From NCBI GenBank assembly GCA_012934845.2, contig WNNJ02001492.1, positions 1 through 64,000 of the forward strand: a stretch of 64,000 nt of DNA, written 5' to 3'. Below, piece after piece: positions 11,880 to 23,087 of the stretch (position 1 is its first letter; every line of letters begins with the position of its first letter). Source of the DNA: Pomphorhynchus laevis (taxonomy: Eukaryota > Acanthocephala > Palaeacanthocephala > Echinorhynchida > Pomphorhynchidae). The position numbers and the translations under genes are program-made. Under the pieces are notes generated by a model. That model saw nothing but the letters and a program-made list of their open reading frames with translations. It did not search any database and was not told the DNA's origin.

Positions 11880-12711
11880 TCGGGAATGGTCAACTTGACA
11901 ATTTCCTTCGATGTTTGGATGGAGAGGGATGCTTCGCCGTTTTTTCGCGACGCCGTTTTACGATGCGGGCAGAAGAGAGTTGAGCGATTTCGGAAGGGGT
12001 GCGATCGGGGAAATGCGAGTGGCTGAAGAAGAGGTGATTTTAACTCGTTGGGAGAGGACAGAGGACGCGTGAGAGTGATGCTTGAATACAATTTTCAGAA
12101 GAGGGGACTGATAAGGATAATATTGAGAAGATTTGTTTAGGCGGGTGAATGCGACAGGAGAGATGTCGTTGAAAAAGATTTGTTATCCACAGGAACAAGA
12201 GACGAGAGGATGTATCTGAAAGCAGAAACATTGTTGTCGAGATGTGTTTGTGAAGATAAGGAGGTGGAATGAGTGAAATTAGTGACGATTACGCAACGAT
12301 CGCGAGAAGGAAAGCGTTTCCGAAAAGGATGACGAGTGACGTGAGTGGGTGAGGTGACTTTAGGAGCTGGGAGTTAAGGATATGAAAAAATTAGCTTCGA
12401 CAGCGGGAAACACACAAATATGAATAATATAGAAAAGGCAAGCGATAAAAGTGAATGTTATGTGCGCAAGGATCGTGGAGGTTGGTGGATGTGATTTTTA
12501 TTGATGGGTGTAGGCTATTGAGAAACGATACGGACTTGACGGGGTGTTGGGGAGTGAAGATGACATGAGATGGGAAATGTATATGGTAACATTATCAGTG
12601 GTGAAGAAAGTTTATCTGAAAAGACTGGGGTAGTTTGAGTAGACGTGTTAGAGGTTGATATGTACTGAGGGGAGAGGTTGCGGATTAGTTTGTTGCCACA
12701 AAATCCACAGA
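11880..12711 (-). pseudogene. LINE-A2 ORF1 remnant
   Basis: The minus strand matches ORF1 of A4 (49230-50027) in order: the second half of the Cys finger near 12700, the SSLPNTP region near 12540, the RKRF..RDRCVIVTN block near 12290, and the basic C-terminus near 11960. It is shifted and interrupted many times and cannot give one protein. Similarity stops at almost the same finger position as in A3, so the N-terminal residues are absent in both. Confidence 0.7.
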
Positions 12712-13654
12712 GGAAATCTTATTTAGACGTAATTAGTCTGTCTACGCCTCAGTCTCTACCTTGCTTTACAAATGTTTCCGATATTCCAGACTTACGTTGT
12801 TTGGACTCCAAGGATTTCGTTACGTTAGATATGGAATGCTCTTCGTCGAGTTGTGCGTCGGGCTCATTTGTAAAAGTTTCTCGAAGTGTTCCACAAGATT
12901 TCTTTAAGCGTGATTTTTTTTGTGGGCTGTGTTCTGCCAAACCTGTGGCAGAGCTAACCCATTATGTCGATAAAACTCAGCTTGCATTAGAGTGCTTAAG
13001 AAATGAAATGAAAGAATTGAGAACATCATTTTACTTGTTATCAACGAATATAAGTAGCGAATCTAACGCGAAGAGTTCATGTAATTTTACTACGTCTCCT
13101 TCCTTTGATAATGTTTTAAAGCGCGCTATACTCAATCGTTTCTCGCTACATTGCAGATTAATAAGGACGCTTCGTTGAAAATTTTGCAAGAAGCGGAGAG
13201 AGACTGTAGACGCCCTGCTAATCTTATTATTCGCGGTTTGCCAGTATCAGAAGCGGAAGAGAATGAAATATGGAAAATGATTTCTTTAATCGGTGTAGAG
13301 GTTGGAGATGTCCCATTGCGCATGAGTAGGTTCAAAGCTCTTAAGAATGACTGTCATCCATGGCTCCTTCTTACTACTAACGAGTTTATTTCAGCTTCGA
13401 TCCTCGGAAACAGCAAGCACCTGAAAAATAGTGATGATTATAATCAGGTTTTTGTACATCCTGATCTCTCGCCTGCCGAACAATGTGCCCGCAAAGCACT
13501 TGTTGCCCAACTTAAAGATACGAGAACTAAACATCCGTCTGACTATGTTATTAAAAACAATCGTATCGTTCGGCTGGGGAAGATAAATCATCTGATTGAT
13601 AATACTTCTTATAGTGAGGTAGGAATAGTGTCGGTAGCAAACTCTTCAATATGA
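12678..13654 (+). pseudogene. LINE-D ORF1: Cys4 finger plus RNA-binding domain
   Basis: Two overlapping frames (12678-13178 and 13151-13654), joined by one frameshift near 13135, make one ORF1. The first frame contains a Cys finger, ECSSSSCASG followed by FFCGLCSAK, then a Leu/Glu-rich stretch that could form a coiled coil. The second holds an RRM-like opening, ANLIIRGLPVSEAEE, then VFVHPDLSPAEQCARKAL, typical of LINE ORF1 RNA-binding proteins. The expected job is binding the element RNA. The start at 12678 lies in LINE-A2 sequence, so the real N-terminus is unknown. Confidence 0.75.
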
Positions 13655-14504
13655 CTAAAACCAAATTCTGCAATTGTAGAGTCTGGATCCGATTTCATTG
13701 ACCTACGTCGTTTTTTGCTGTTTAATGGTATAGAAACACTTTCAAAAAAGGATTTAGGGATTACCTTTTATCTTTCGACATTATAGTACTTTTGGAAACT
13801 TTCGCTACCTCTTCTATCACATTAAACTCATTTTATACTTTTGAAATTTTAGCTACTCTAGACGATCGCGGTCGACCGCGTGGAGGTGTATTTTTGGCCG
13901 TCAATAGACTGTTGAGAGATTGGTATTTATAGACTACGGAAAACGCGATTTATCTTAATTCGTCAAATTCGGTAATAATTGCTTGTTATTTCAGTCTTTC
14001 CTTAAGTGCATGCGATATTATCGGTGAGTTGTCTGAACTTCTCGTAGATGTTTCATATCACAAACGTATAGTTATTGCTGGTGACTTTAACGCCAATTCG
14101 AGTCGCTCCGCTCAGAAACTTGATCTATTATAAAAGTTCTTTGTGTCTCACGATTTAACCCTTTTTGCTCCCATTAAAGGCTGGACATATGAATTTGGAC
14201 AATCAAGTTGTCTTGATTTAATCTTTGCTAATTTTGGGATACATAACGTGTGTCTAGATTTTGATTCTACTTGGGCGCTACGTCGCAAACATAAGCCAGT
14301 GATATGTATTCTAGAGAGCATTGTGAGATGTCGTAGTACTTACCAATCTGTTCGAGCCGTCAGTAGGAAAATCTAATTTTAAGCTCTTGACCTTAATAAT
14401 GTAGAGGACTCTAAGTGTCTTTCGAGTAAGAAACACATTTCTCACAGTTACTCTTTACTTTGCAACACACTTTTATCTTCATGTAAAATTAAAAATCACG
14501 TTTA
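12712..14504 (+). mobile_element. LINE-D, 5' half (interrupted by a PLE)
   Basis: The first half of a separate LINE family with ORF1 (12712-13654) and the endonuclease of ORF2 (about 13655-14376). Its reverse transcriptase continues at 17763 after the Penelope-like insertion. Order and strand agree across the gap, and neither half carries the missing domains of the other. The 5' end abuts the 5' end of LINE-A2 head to head. Confidence 0.75.
13655..14504 (+). pseudogene. LINE-D endonuclease domain remnant
   Basis: Broken frames on the plus strand show the endonuclease signature: RGGVFLAVNR near 13890, VIAGDFNANSSRSAQ near 14075-14110 with the GDFN catalytic block, then a continuous piece at 14143-14376 containing SSCLDLIFANFG. 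Stops at several places (for example near 13929 and 14130) inactivate it. The expected C-terminal SDH motif is not clear, where the text reads RRKHKPVIC. Confidence 0.65.
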
Positions 14505-17500
14505 AGAGACCAGGTAATGGCCAATAGCTAGGTCGCGTAGTGTGTAGAGTGAGGTTGGTAGATCTTTATAGATCTTGTTCCACCCTCAACCGCCTTAAGC
14601 AGGGAAGCCCCCGGTCAGATGCTGCTGGATGGCCTGTTGTAAGTTTAATCTGAGTCAACTAAACTAGGTGGCGACACCGAAAACGCAACTTTAAAAATTA
14701 TGACTTAAAAGTTGCATGTACTCAACCATATTGGAAAAATACGTAAGTACTAATGATTTCAATTTTAGATCTTTTAAATGTAACAGAAAAATTGTATAGT
14801 TTGTGATGTTATAAATAATAATAATTGTATCGTAAGTAATACGACAAACAAATGTTTTTTTATTAAATATTAATAATAATTGTAACTGCAATACCGCAGG
14901 TGTAGTGTATCTTATACAATGTACATGTGGATTGCAATATATAGGAAAAACATATCAAATGTTAAAAACTAGGTTTAGGCAACACATATATAATATACAG
15001 CATAATAGTCAAACTATATTTTATAAACATATGAGATTAATAGGACATGATATTAAAAACTGTAAATTATTTATTTTAGAACATATTATCGAAGAAAACA
15101 TTTCAATATTAAATCAAAAACTATTAGAAAAAGAAGATTTTTGGATTAAAACGCTTAATTCCATGTACCCATTAGGATTGAATGACGTGGTACAAGGAAT
15201 TGGCAGAAGTAGTATAATACATAATAAACAACTATATTATAATAATCCGGTTAAACGCAAACCAAGAAGTCATGGTGATAAAAGGAATAGGAAAAATAGA
15301 ATTAAAAATATTAAAAAAGATATGTATATAAATGAACAATTAGAAATATCAAAACAACTTTTAAGAGATAATAAGCTAAAAGATCTTTATGTAAATTAAA
15401 GAAGTTTTTCTAAAGATATCATATGTTCAATAAATCAAAAATTAATTAACGACTATGATAGGCTAAGTTGTATAATAGACAGTTATTGTAATACAAAATA
15501 CTATAATCATACAATAAATGTAAATAATAACAATAGAAAATATACATTAATCATAAACTTCATTAATAAATGTATAGATAACATAAATATAGCCGGACTT
15601 TTAAATAATTCTAAAAGTAAAGAAATAATAGGGTCAGATTTAAGTAAATATATTCCTAAAATAAGGTATAAACTCCTACCACCATTAGGACGAAAAATTT
15701 GTAATTATAATAAAGAATTAAAATCAATATGTAACGATAATATTAGAAACACAATGGAAACAGAATGCAATTGTAAAAGTCTTAGTTTTGATAAAATAAA
15801 TGAACATATATGTACCCATAATCTAGAATTAATTGAAAATTGTGAATTTAGGAAAATGCTAACAAAATGGTATAAATATAGATTAAATAACAACAACGAC
15901 AAAAATAAAATTTACAGTTCGTTATATAATAACTTAAATGATTACTTTAGTAAGCTGATTAATAGTGAAAGCTCGAATATATCTAAGATAAAAATTTGGA
16001 AAGATTATATATTTGATAAAATTAAAAATAAAATGAAAATAACAAACAATTATAAAAGGAAAGATAAAATTAATAAAGATATGTATAAAGAACTTACTAA
16101 ATTAAAGGATAACTATATAATAACAACTATTGATAAAGCTAGTAATAACTTTGTCTTCATATGCAAAAAGCTTTATTATGATATACTAATGAAAGAGGTT
16201 AATTCTAATGATTTAAATGTAAATCCAACATATGAACGTAGTGAGTTGAGTTTAGAAACAATTATTACAAGTCACTGTTCTATAATGGATAACAAGGGTA
16301 TAAAAGTTGAATCAGATAATCAAACTAGACCTATATTATATTCGAATTCGAAATTACATAAAAAACCAATAAAACCTGGGTTCATATGTAGTGCGTTTAA
16401 ATGTACATTAAAACCACTTTCTCTGAATATATATAAAATACTTAAAGTAATTAAAGCACACTTTAAAAAATATTGTAAGGTAATCGAAATTAATACTGGT
16501 ATAAAACACTATTTCAGTATTAATTCTACAAAAGAATTTTTAGAACAGACAAAAAGAATAAATTTTCAAAATCTAAATACATACGATTTTAGTATGCTTT
16601 ATACAAATCTAGATTTAGTAGATATTAAAGAAGCGTTAGTAAAATTAATTAACCTTATATTCGGAAAAAGATATACATATATATGTTATAATAATTATAA
16701 CGCCTATCTAACAAAAATTAAACCATCAAGTAAATATAAATATATGGATAAAATTGAATTAATAAAATCCTAAAATATTTCGATAAATCAAAATTATTTA
16801 AAAGTAGGGGACATCTATATTTAGACAAGTAAAATGTGTTCAAATGGATGGTAATAGTAGCCCAATTATAGCTGACTTGTGTTTAAGCTTTATAGAATAT
16901 GAATTTGTTTATAACTGTGTAAAAACTAAATCTAAACTATATAAATATATAAAATATATGTTTCGATACATTGATGATATATGTGTATTTAATTCTAATA
17001 ATTTTTATTCAATTAGTGAGCACATTTATCCAGAAAGCCTTATTCTTAACAAAACCAATATTAATGATAAAGAAGGTGCATATCTAGATATGAACATTAA
17101 AATTAACATTAACTAAAACTAATATTAATTTATATCGTAAAGATGACATATTTAAATTTACAAGAAACATATTTTTGCATGAGCATTCATGCATACCATA
17201 TAATATAAAATATAATACATTAAATAATAAAATTTTAAGAATTGCAACAATATGTAATGATATTGGCTTTCTTCAAAATCATTTAAATAATTTAATAGAT
17301 ACATATTTTAAACTAGGTTACTATAAAAATAACATCAAGCAGAAAATAGTAAAATATATAAATCAACACAATAATATAAAGAATAAATTTAAACTCTTAA
17401 GTGGCAAATTTTTATAGATGGATAATAAATAATATACTTTGTATTAGAATAAGATACTAGATATTTTTATCAGAGGAAATACACCATTAGCATGTATCTG

Positions 17501-17762
17501 GACCCGCTGCTATATTGGGTAGAGAAGTTAGGGGCCGAAACATGATAGCATAGCAGATCCTTCTGATAACCTCTAATTCTTATTCTGATACAACGTCTGT
17601 TATTAATTCGTCAATTCATAAAAATGACGTTTATTTTAAATTTCAATTTTTTATTTTAACTTGATTTAAAATTATAGAAAATCTAAAAACAATTATTAAT
17701 TTTATTATTTAATTATTAAATTTTGATTTAGCATTATTATGTTTTGTTTATTTTATAATTAT
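14505..17762 (+). mobile_element. Penelope-like element with N-terminal GIY-YIG (Naiad-like), inserted in LINE-D
   Basis: A retroelement whose nuclease domain comes before the reverse transcriptase, the reverse of canonical PLEs. This order, plus a CxC motif in the linker, is the published definition of the Naiad/Chlamys clade. Boundaries are set by where LINE-D coding stops (about 14504) and resumes (about 17763); no clear target duplication was found. 14505-14835 is noncoding and may be a pseudo-LTR or 5' UTR. 17418-17762 is AT-rich and contains a structured stretch at 17469-17567. Composition is far more AT-rich than the surrounding LINE-D. Confidence 0.8.
14836..17417 (+). pseudogene. Naiad-like polyprotein: GIY-YIG endonuclease, CxC linker, reverse transcriptase
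   Basis: One frame is open from 14836 to 16773 except for a single TAA at 15397-15399. It begins with a GIY-YIG nuclease (VVYLIQCTCGLQYIGKT, then FRQH). The linker follows, with LLPPLGRKI near 15680 and the CxC motif ECNCKS at 15763-15777. The reverse transcriptase then shows TIDKASNNFVF, TRPILYSNSKLHK and TYDFSMLYTNL. After a frameshift between 16773 and 16844 it continues with MDGNSSPIIADLCLSFIE and the catalytic RYIDD (16964-16978). A second frameshift near 17115 leads to the C-terminal piece 17175-17417. The TAA could be one C-to-T change. No in-frame TGA was seen, so the selenocysteine use reported for some Naiads is not suggested. Confidence 0.8.
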
Positions 17763-19865
17763 ATTAAATACGAAGACTCAGTTAGCTGATTTGATTCGTT
17801 TAGAATGCCGAGTAATTTGAGACGATTGCAGAATCTTATTCGTTCTTTCTACAAGTCGAATGAATTTGCACTCTCCAACTCAGATTTCGTATACTTACGT
17901 AGGCTTTATTTGAATGGTGTGAAAAAGCTTAAGCTAGAGATTTTATTAGCAAAAGAGCGAAGACTGATTTCCAGAGCAGAGAATGCTCCGTGGCTTTTAC
18001 ACTCTAGATCATGTAAACTTGATTCTCGGATTCCTTTGTAACAATGGCGTCAACATTTTGTGAATATTCTAGCTTCAACTAATCTTTCGTCTTTTAATTT
18101 TAAGGATTGTGTTCTTTAATGCCATATAATTGATCAATATCATCTTAATCTTAGTTTTGACATAGACGAAATTGAGTTTTGTCTATTCAAGATGTCCTCC
18201 TGTAAAGCAGCGGGAATAGACCAATTATGTGTGGAACACATGAGTCAGACCTTCTGCTTAGTTTCGGACTATTGGTTATTTTTCTTCAATGCTATTCTTA
18301 GAGGTCACCCTATCCCACTTGGATGGCGTGATGGCATAATCAAGGTAATCTACAAAGGCTCAGCGGCCCTTCGTGTAAAGACTCGTTTGCTACGGTTTTG
18401 CAGTGATTTGTTACCATCTGAACAACATGGGTTCCGTAGACGTTATTTGATACTGAATGATCTTCAAATTCTAAGGTCAAAGGTTCTGGATACTATACGT
18501 CAGCACTCTTCCTTGTACGTAGTGTTTATCGATTTTGCTAAGGTCTTTGATTCTAAGAATAGAGCGTTTCTTTTGTCAAAGCTTCATAAAGAAGTGAACG
18601 TTCATGGTGATTTTCTATTACTTATCGAAAGGATCTTAGTGCCTTGTTCATTACGAATTTTTGACGGCGTGAATTACTCCGAAATATTTACCACCAGTCG
18701 TAGAGTACAACAAAGAGATCCGCTTAGCCTGTTATTATTGTTTTTTTGTTGGGCCTTCCAAATTTTATTCGTTCATCAGTATCAGATGTTACAACTATAT
18801 TGTATGCGGATGATTTAGCCTTGATAACATTAAATAAGGATTACGCTCAATAGGCTATTTTAGCCCTGTTAAATTATTGCGAAACTAATGAACTCATTAT
18901 TAATACAGAAAAATCCAAAATTATTAAATTCAGAAAAGGTGGACCTTGCCATCTTGATGACGTGCCGTATATCAGGGACAATATTTTAGAGTTCGTGTCA
19001 ACATATAAGTATCTTGGATTTTTGCTTAGCTCGCGATGGTCATTCAAAGCGCATTTAGTGAAACAGTCAGCAAAAGTATTGAAATCTAAGAATGCTGCTT
19101 CTAAACTTGAATTACTTTCGTTTGAGGGTGCGGTTAGTTACTTTAGCATAATGCTGCTACCTATTTTGAGTTATGAGATTAAATGTTTCTGGACCGATTT
19201 GTTACCGACGGATTTTCAGATAATTGACAAATGTCTGACGATTCCTAAACCGAGTTGTAGGAGTTTTGCCCAAAGTTTCCTCTATGGCGGTGGCCGTCTT
19301 TTGTAGATCAACACCCTTGTCGGTAATTGATCCCATTATTTAATAAAAATATTAAATGATTTACATCTTGACTCTACAGATGCTTATTTAGAAAACCGAT
19401 ATCTCTTTGATTCCAAAGTCAGTAAATTAGATCCTTATATATTTTGTTCCCCTGTTTACACACAATCCACTTGGAGGAATCCAAACTATTACAAACGTCC
19501 GCTTATCTGGCGTCTATCATTAGTTGGCTATCATTCAAAATTTTGCATTATTCAACTTCCTTTCCACTCTCGCACCCCCAGCTGTTATTGTCGGTTTTGC
19601 TCATTATCTTGCTCTTCTCTGCTACATGTTTTTGAGTGTCCATACTTATCCTCTTTGTCATTAAAACTTATTGGCGAGGGACAGTTGTACTTGTGATTTA
19701 GCTTATGCATTTCATTGTACTAACATTACAGTTTTTATACGCCATGCTGACTACCTCAGTTTATTTATTTTGTTTGATTATTTTGATTTCTATGCCACTG
19801 TTTATGTTTAAGTGCTTTTGTATGTTATCCGAAGCCGAGTAACGGGAAATAAAACCGCTACATTA
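17763..19865 (+). mobile_element. LINE-D, 3' half
   Basis: Continuation of LINE-D after the Penelope-like insertion: linker, reverse transcriptase, C-terminal zinc-knuckle region and a 3' end of about 19800-19865 with GAAGCCGAGTAACGGG and an AT-rich tail. LINE-E1 sequence begins immediately afterwards. Confidence 0.75.
17805..19700 (+). pseudogene. LINE-D reverse transcriptase and C-terminal zinc motif
   Basis: Three open pieces (17805-18041, 18192-18818, 18962-19306) carry the linker, then AAGIDQL, VVFIDFAKVFDSKNR (first catalytic Asp; the usual AFD is VFD) and VQQRDPLS (usually QGDPLS). YADDLALI lies near 18802-18826 just after a frameshift. EFVSTYKYLGFLL and the thumb follow. Further downstream CYCRFCSLSCSSLLHVFEC (about 19580-19640) resembles the C-x2-C-x(n)-H-x3-C motif at the end of many LINE ORF2 proteins. 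Stops at 18039 and 18837 and frameshifts show it is dead. Confidence 0.75.
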
Positions 19866-20400
19866 TTATAATTGGTTCGCGATGTAATTGGTTCAGCTCT
19901 AAAGGACGTATGCTATAACATATTAGCCGAACCATGTCTTACACCAGTTCCTGAAGGGATGATTTTTGAGAATGATTCTACCACAAAGGATAGATCTGCT
20001 AGGCTCGATTTAGTATGCAACGCTCTTTTTGGCGATTCGACGGAGCGATCCTTCATGGACGTCTGTCTTTACAATTCACTTGCTCAGTCTTACGCTTTGA
20101 ATATGCAGAGTTCACATACCTATCATGAAAAAGGAAACGGAGTAAGTACTTAGAGATAGTTACAAAACTCGAATGCGCCTGATTAATTCCTCTCACTTTC
20201 TCTACTGTAGGAAGCATAGGCCCATCTGCTAAAAATATATTGACGATCATCGCAAGCAAGCCGGAAAGCATGGATCGACATACAGCGAGTGTGTAACTTC
20301 ACTGCGAGCAGACGTTTCTTTCGCCCTCGCAAGATGCTCGTCCTTAGCATTACGTCGGTCTTCGGTTAGACAAATTCACTAACAATTAACTACAATCTTA
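19864..20400 (+). pseudogene. LINE-E copy E1: C-terminal nuclease-like domain only
   Basis: Continuous similarity to the C-terminal domain of E2. It reads LVRDVIGSALKDVC, EPCLTPVP, ARLDLVCNALFG and RSFMDVCLYNSLA, and in shifted frames IPLTFSTVGSIGPSAK and YSECVTSLRADVSFALARCS. The spaced acidic positions (RD, E-P, LD, MD) suggest a PD-(D/E)XK-like nuclease core, by inference. It begins where LINE-D ends, so it is a 5'-truncated copy. A frameshift splits it after 20153. Confidence 0.65.
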
Positions 20401-20899
20401 ATATTGTAACCTTCAACTAACTTGACCTATCATAATATATTGTATATATAGTACGTTTTGTGTTGAAGCCCATTTGCGGGAACTCCAAATGTAAATCTAT
20501 TTAATAAATATTTGCTCATTATTGACTGGTTAAAATAGTCTTTACTTATATACATACAATATAATAATGATAATATACGATAATATAATTATAATAATGC
20601 ATATTTTTTACAATATAATATACTTACAATAATTTACTACTTACAACGAATCCCGAGCGCAGCGATTCTATAACAGCAAAATAACATACAATAACCGCTT
20701 CAACTGATACAATCGAGCTCTGCAGTCGCATTTCGAGTGTCGTACTTCCTGTTAATAACAATAATCGAGAAGTGACGAAGAGAGGTACTAGTCGGATATT
20801 AAGACCGCTTCAACTGATCACAAGTGCTCTGACATTAGACCCTTCTCGAAGCCGTACGCCAAGGGTACGCCCTAGGGTGCGCAATTCACGCCATGACTA
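20401..20899. other. AT-rich spacer, possible 5' region of LINE-E2
   Basis: No coding region was found. 20530-20640 is very AT-rich. An imperfect hairpin around CCGAGCGCAGCG lies near 20655. The GC-richer part from 20690 may be the 5' UTR of LINE-E2, whose coding similarity starts near 20893. Confidence 0.45.
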
Positions 20900-20918
20900 G
20901 GGCAAGCCTTCGTGTATT

Positions 20919-21254
20919 GTGAAGTGTTGTGGATGTAATGGGCAGGCAGCAAAGTGTCGAGGATGCAAATGTGCAAAAGCGAATAAACCGTGCACTAGTT
21001 GCAGAGCCACAAACTGCGGAAATAAACTAAACAACCTTACCGGATCCATAACTTTACAGGTAGAGAAACCCTCATTGATTTCCCGTGATATACCAATCAT
21101 AGTCCACCCTGGCGATCCGCCCTATAAATCGGTTATCGAATCTACCTACTATGAGGTTGTAAAATGGTTGCCTAATCTGTACAAATTACCAAGGTGCAAT
21201 TCCAGCTTCGATTTCATAAATGATCTCACTGAATGTTACTGTCAGTATTTCTGA
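20919..21254 (+). pseudogene. LINE-E2 Cys-rich N-terminal domain
   Basis: Eleven Cys fall within 37 residues, beginning CCGCNGQAAKCRGCKCAKA and continuing KPCTSCRATNCGNK, so a metal-binding cluster is very likely. The same pattern occurs at 32350-32450. There is no ATG in this frame. An ATG at 20893 (MTRAS) lies in another frame, and the fragment at 32330 has the same MTR start and also needs a frameshift, so the start may have decayed in both. The stretch to 21254 was not recognised further. Confidence 0.6.
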
Positions 21255-21442
21255 TCACACCATAATGTGATTGTCCTTAATGAAAGCTACAGTTCTTTGC
21301 CAGCTCGTTCTTCAGAGAACAGACTGCTTGAAAACCAGTAAAATAAGATCAATTCTCTCGAAGCGACTCCATCTCTGGAAAAAATAGAGTATCCGAATTA
21401 CTTGCGGATGGAAGGATTCTCCAATCTGGAGCAAATAGTCGA

Positions 21443-22099
21443 ATGCAGGTTACCAAGGCAAAGAGAAATTGGTTAGACTCATTTGGCAAATTGATAACAC
21501 TTGGAAAGACTCATGCGGCCATTCAAATATTTAAAGATCTTGATAACCACAAACATGTGTTAAGACTAGAAGATATCTTGCGTTGTGGTCAAACTGTGAA
21601 AGATAGATTGTTGGAGTTGCATTCTGATTCGATTCAGGTTTCCGAAAGTGCCTTACTCAAATCCCCTCTTGAGGGTATTATTGATCATCATCCAGTTCGC
21701 CTCTTATGGATAGACGTTGAGGATATTCGTTCAGCCGTGAGGTTGACAAGTGGTACAGTGGGGCCGTCCGGTGTAGATGCATCATTGTGGAGAACAATGC
21801 TTTGTTCATTTGGTCAGAGTTCAGATCGTCTAGTCACAGCCTTGGCTAATTTCTCAATTACCCTAGCAACCGTGAATTTAAAACCAGGTGATATTGAAGC
21901 TTTCACAGTAAGTCGTTTGATATTATTGGACAAAAGTCCTGAGGTACGACCAATTGGAGTGGGTGAAGTTTCTCGCCGTATAGTGGGAAAAATTCTAGCG
22001 AAGCGTATTTTTGCTGATTTGCAGGAGGTGGCAGGATGTGTTCAATTGTGCTCTGGTCAACGTTGCGGTATCGATATGGCTATTCATTCAACACGATAA
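21443..22099 (+). pseudogene. LINE-E2 reverse transcriptase N-terminal region
   Basis: 218 residues. Residues ~95-200 hold the conserved fingers: SGTVGPSGVDASLWRTMLC, SRLILLDKSPEVRPIGVGEV and SRRIVGKI, then LQEVAGCVQLCSGQRCGIDM. The frame stops right after AIHSTR. In related proteins the catalytic DASNAF, QGDPL and YADD motifs would follow. They are absent here, because by 22130 the text is already near the C-terminal domain. The RT palm is therefore deleted and the copy cannot be active. Confidence 0.65.
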
Positions 22100-22119
22100 C
22101 TATTTGAAGATGACAGAAA

Positions 22120-23087
22120 TTGGGAATTTTCCTAACTCATGAAGGGTCCCAGCTCGAATTCGAGAATTCGCTTCGCATGTGCAAACCATTTATGAATGGA
22201 GCATCTGGTCCCTTACTTGCACAGGAACAACAACAAATTGCTCTGAATATCCACCATAAAATAAATATTGATTGGAACAATAAACAACAAGAAACTATCT
22301 GTGTTAACAACGAAAACACATCCTTACAATTTGCATCATCATGTGGGGAATCAACATGGTTATCGGCAAAACCACTAGAATCTTATGGCTATCGACTTAC
22401 AAGGTTTCAATTTCACGATGCCCTGGCGACTAGATACGGTTGGTCTCCTCCACAACATCCATATCAGTGTTTATGCGGCTTAGAGTTTAATCTGCACCAC
22501 TCTTTATCATGCAAAGTTGGTGGTATGCCAATCGTGAGACACAACTTTGTTCGTGACTTCTTAGCAAGAGAACTCAAGAGTATTTGCGATCCAGTTTCTC
22601 TAGAACCAAGAATCCAGCCTATCCCAGAGTAACTATCGTTGCGAACGCATCCATTTCCGAACCAAACGCAAGGGTAGATATTGCTTGCCATGGGTTGTTT
22701 AGCACAGCGAAGGGGTCCTTAACGAACATATGTATATATAATCATCTTGCTCCATTTTACTCAACATCAATGCCGCAAAGTCACTTTAATTACAATGAAC
22801 AGCGAAAAATCAGAAAATATAGCGAGCGAATATCGAGATTTGAGAGGGCAAGTTTCTTCCCGTTGGTGTTTGCGGCTAACGATGGTGCTGATGATACAAC
22901 TATCAAGATTATGAGAATAATGCGCTACCTTAAATCGGAGAAATCTGCACTTCTATACAACGAATGTATTCAAGACTTGAGAATTAAAATTGGATTTACA
23001 CTTACAAATTCGGAGCATTCCATCTTCTCGAGCACACGTAAAAATCCTATATCAAAGGTTTGGAGGGTCTGGGCAGATCGTGAGTGA
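22120..23087 (+). pseudogene. LINE-E2 C-terminal zinc-knuckle and putative PD-(D/E)XK-like nuclease
   Basis: Two overlapping frames (22120-22632, 22584-23087) joined by a frameshift near 22625. Order: SYGYRLTRFQFHDALATRYGW, a CxC-x6-H-x4-C knuckle (CLCGLEFNLHHSLSC), RHNFVRDFLARELKS, EPRIQPIP, then ARVDIACHGLF, ICIYNHLAPF, FPLVFAANDGAD and a C-terminal helix region. A knuckle followed by a nuclease recalls the restriction-like endonucleases of R2-type LINEs. That assignment is inference. The block FMDV in E1 is LTNI here, so one acidic residue is lost. Confidence 0.55.

Larger units (their letters stand above)
8970..12711 (-). mobile_element. LINE-A copy A2, nearly full-length, degenerate
   Basis: A minus-strand member of family A. 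From its 5' side it holds ORF1 (about 12710-11880, missing the first half of the Cys finger), an endonuclease (11868-10742), a reverse transcriptase (10621-9224) and a 3' UTR with the family hairpin (9000-9015). It shares the TAG at 9224-9226 with A1. Unlike A3, A4 and A5 it has TGG, not TGA, just after the catalytic Glu of the endonuclease (11704-11706). A deletion at about 9961-9990 removes the segment before the PQG block. Its 5' end lies head to head with LINE-D. Confidence 0.9.

Noticed and set aside
14836-16773. Selenocysteine recoding in the Naiad-like element, as reported for some Naiads
   Set aside because: The single in-frame stop is TAA, not TGA, and conserved Cys positions use TGT or TGC.
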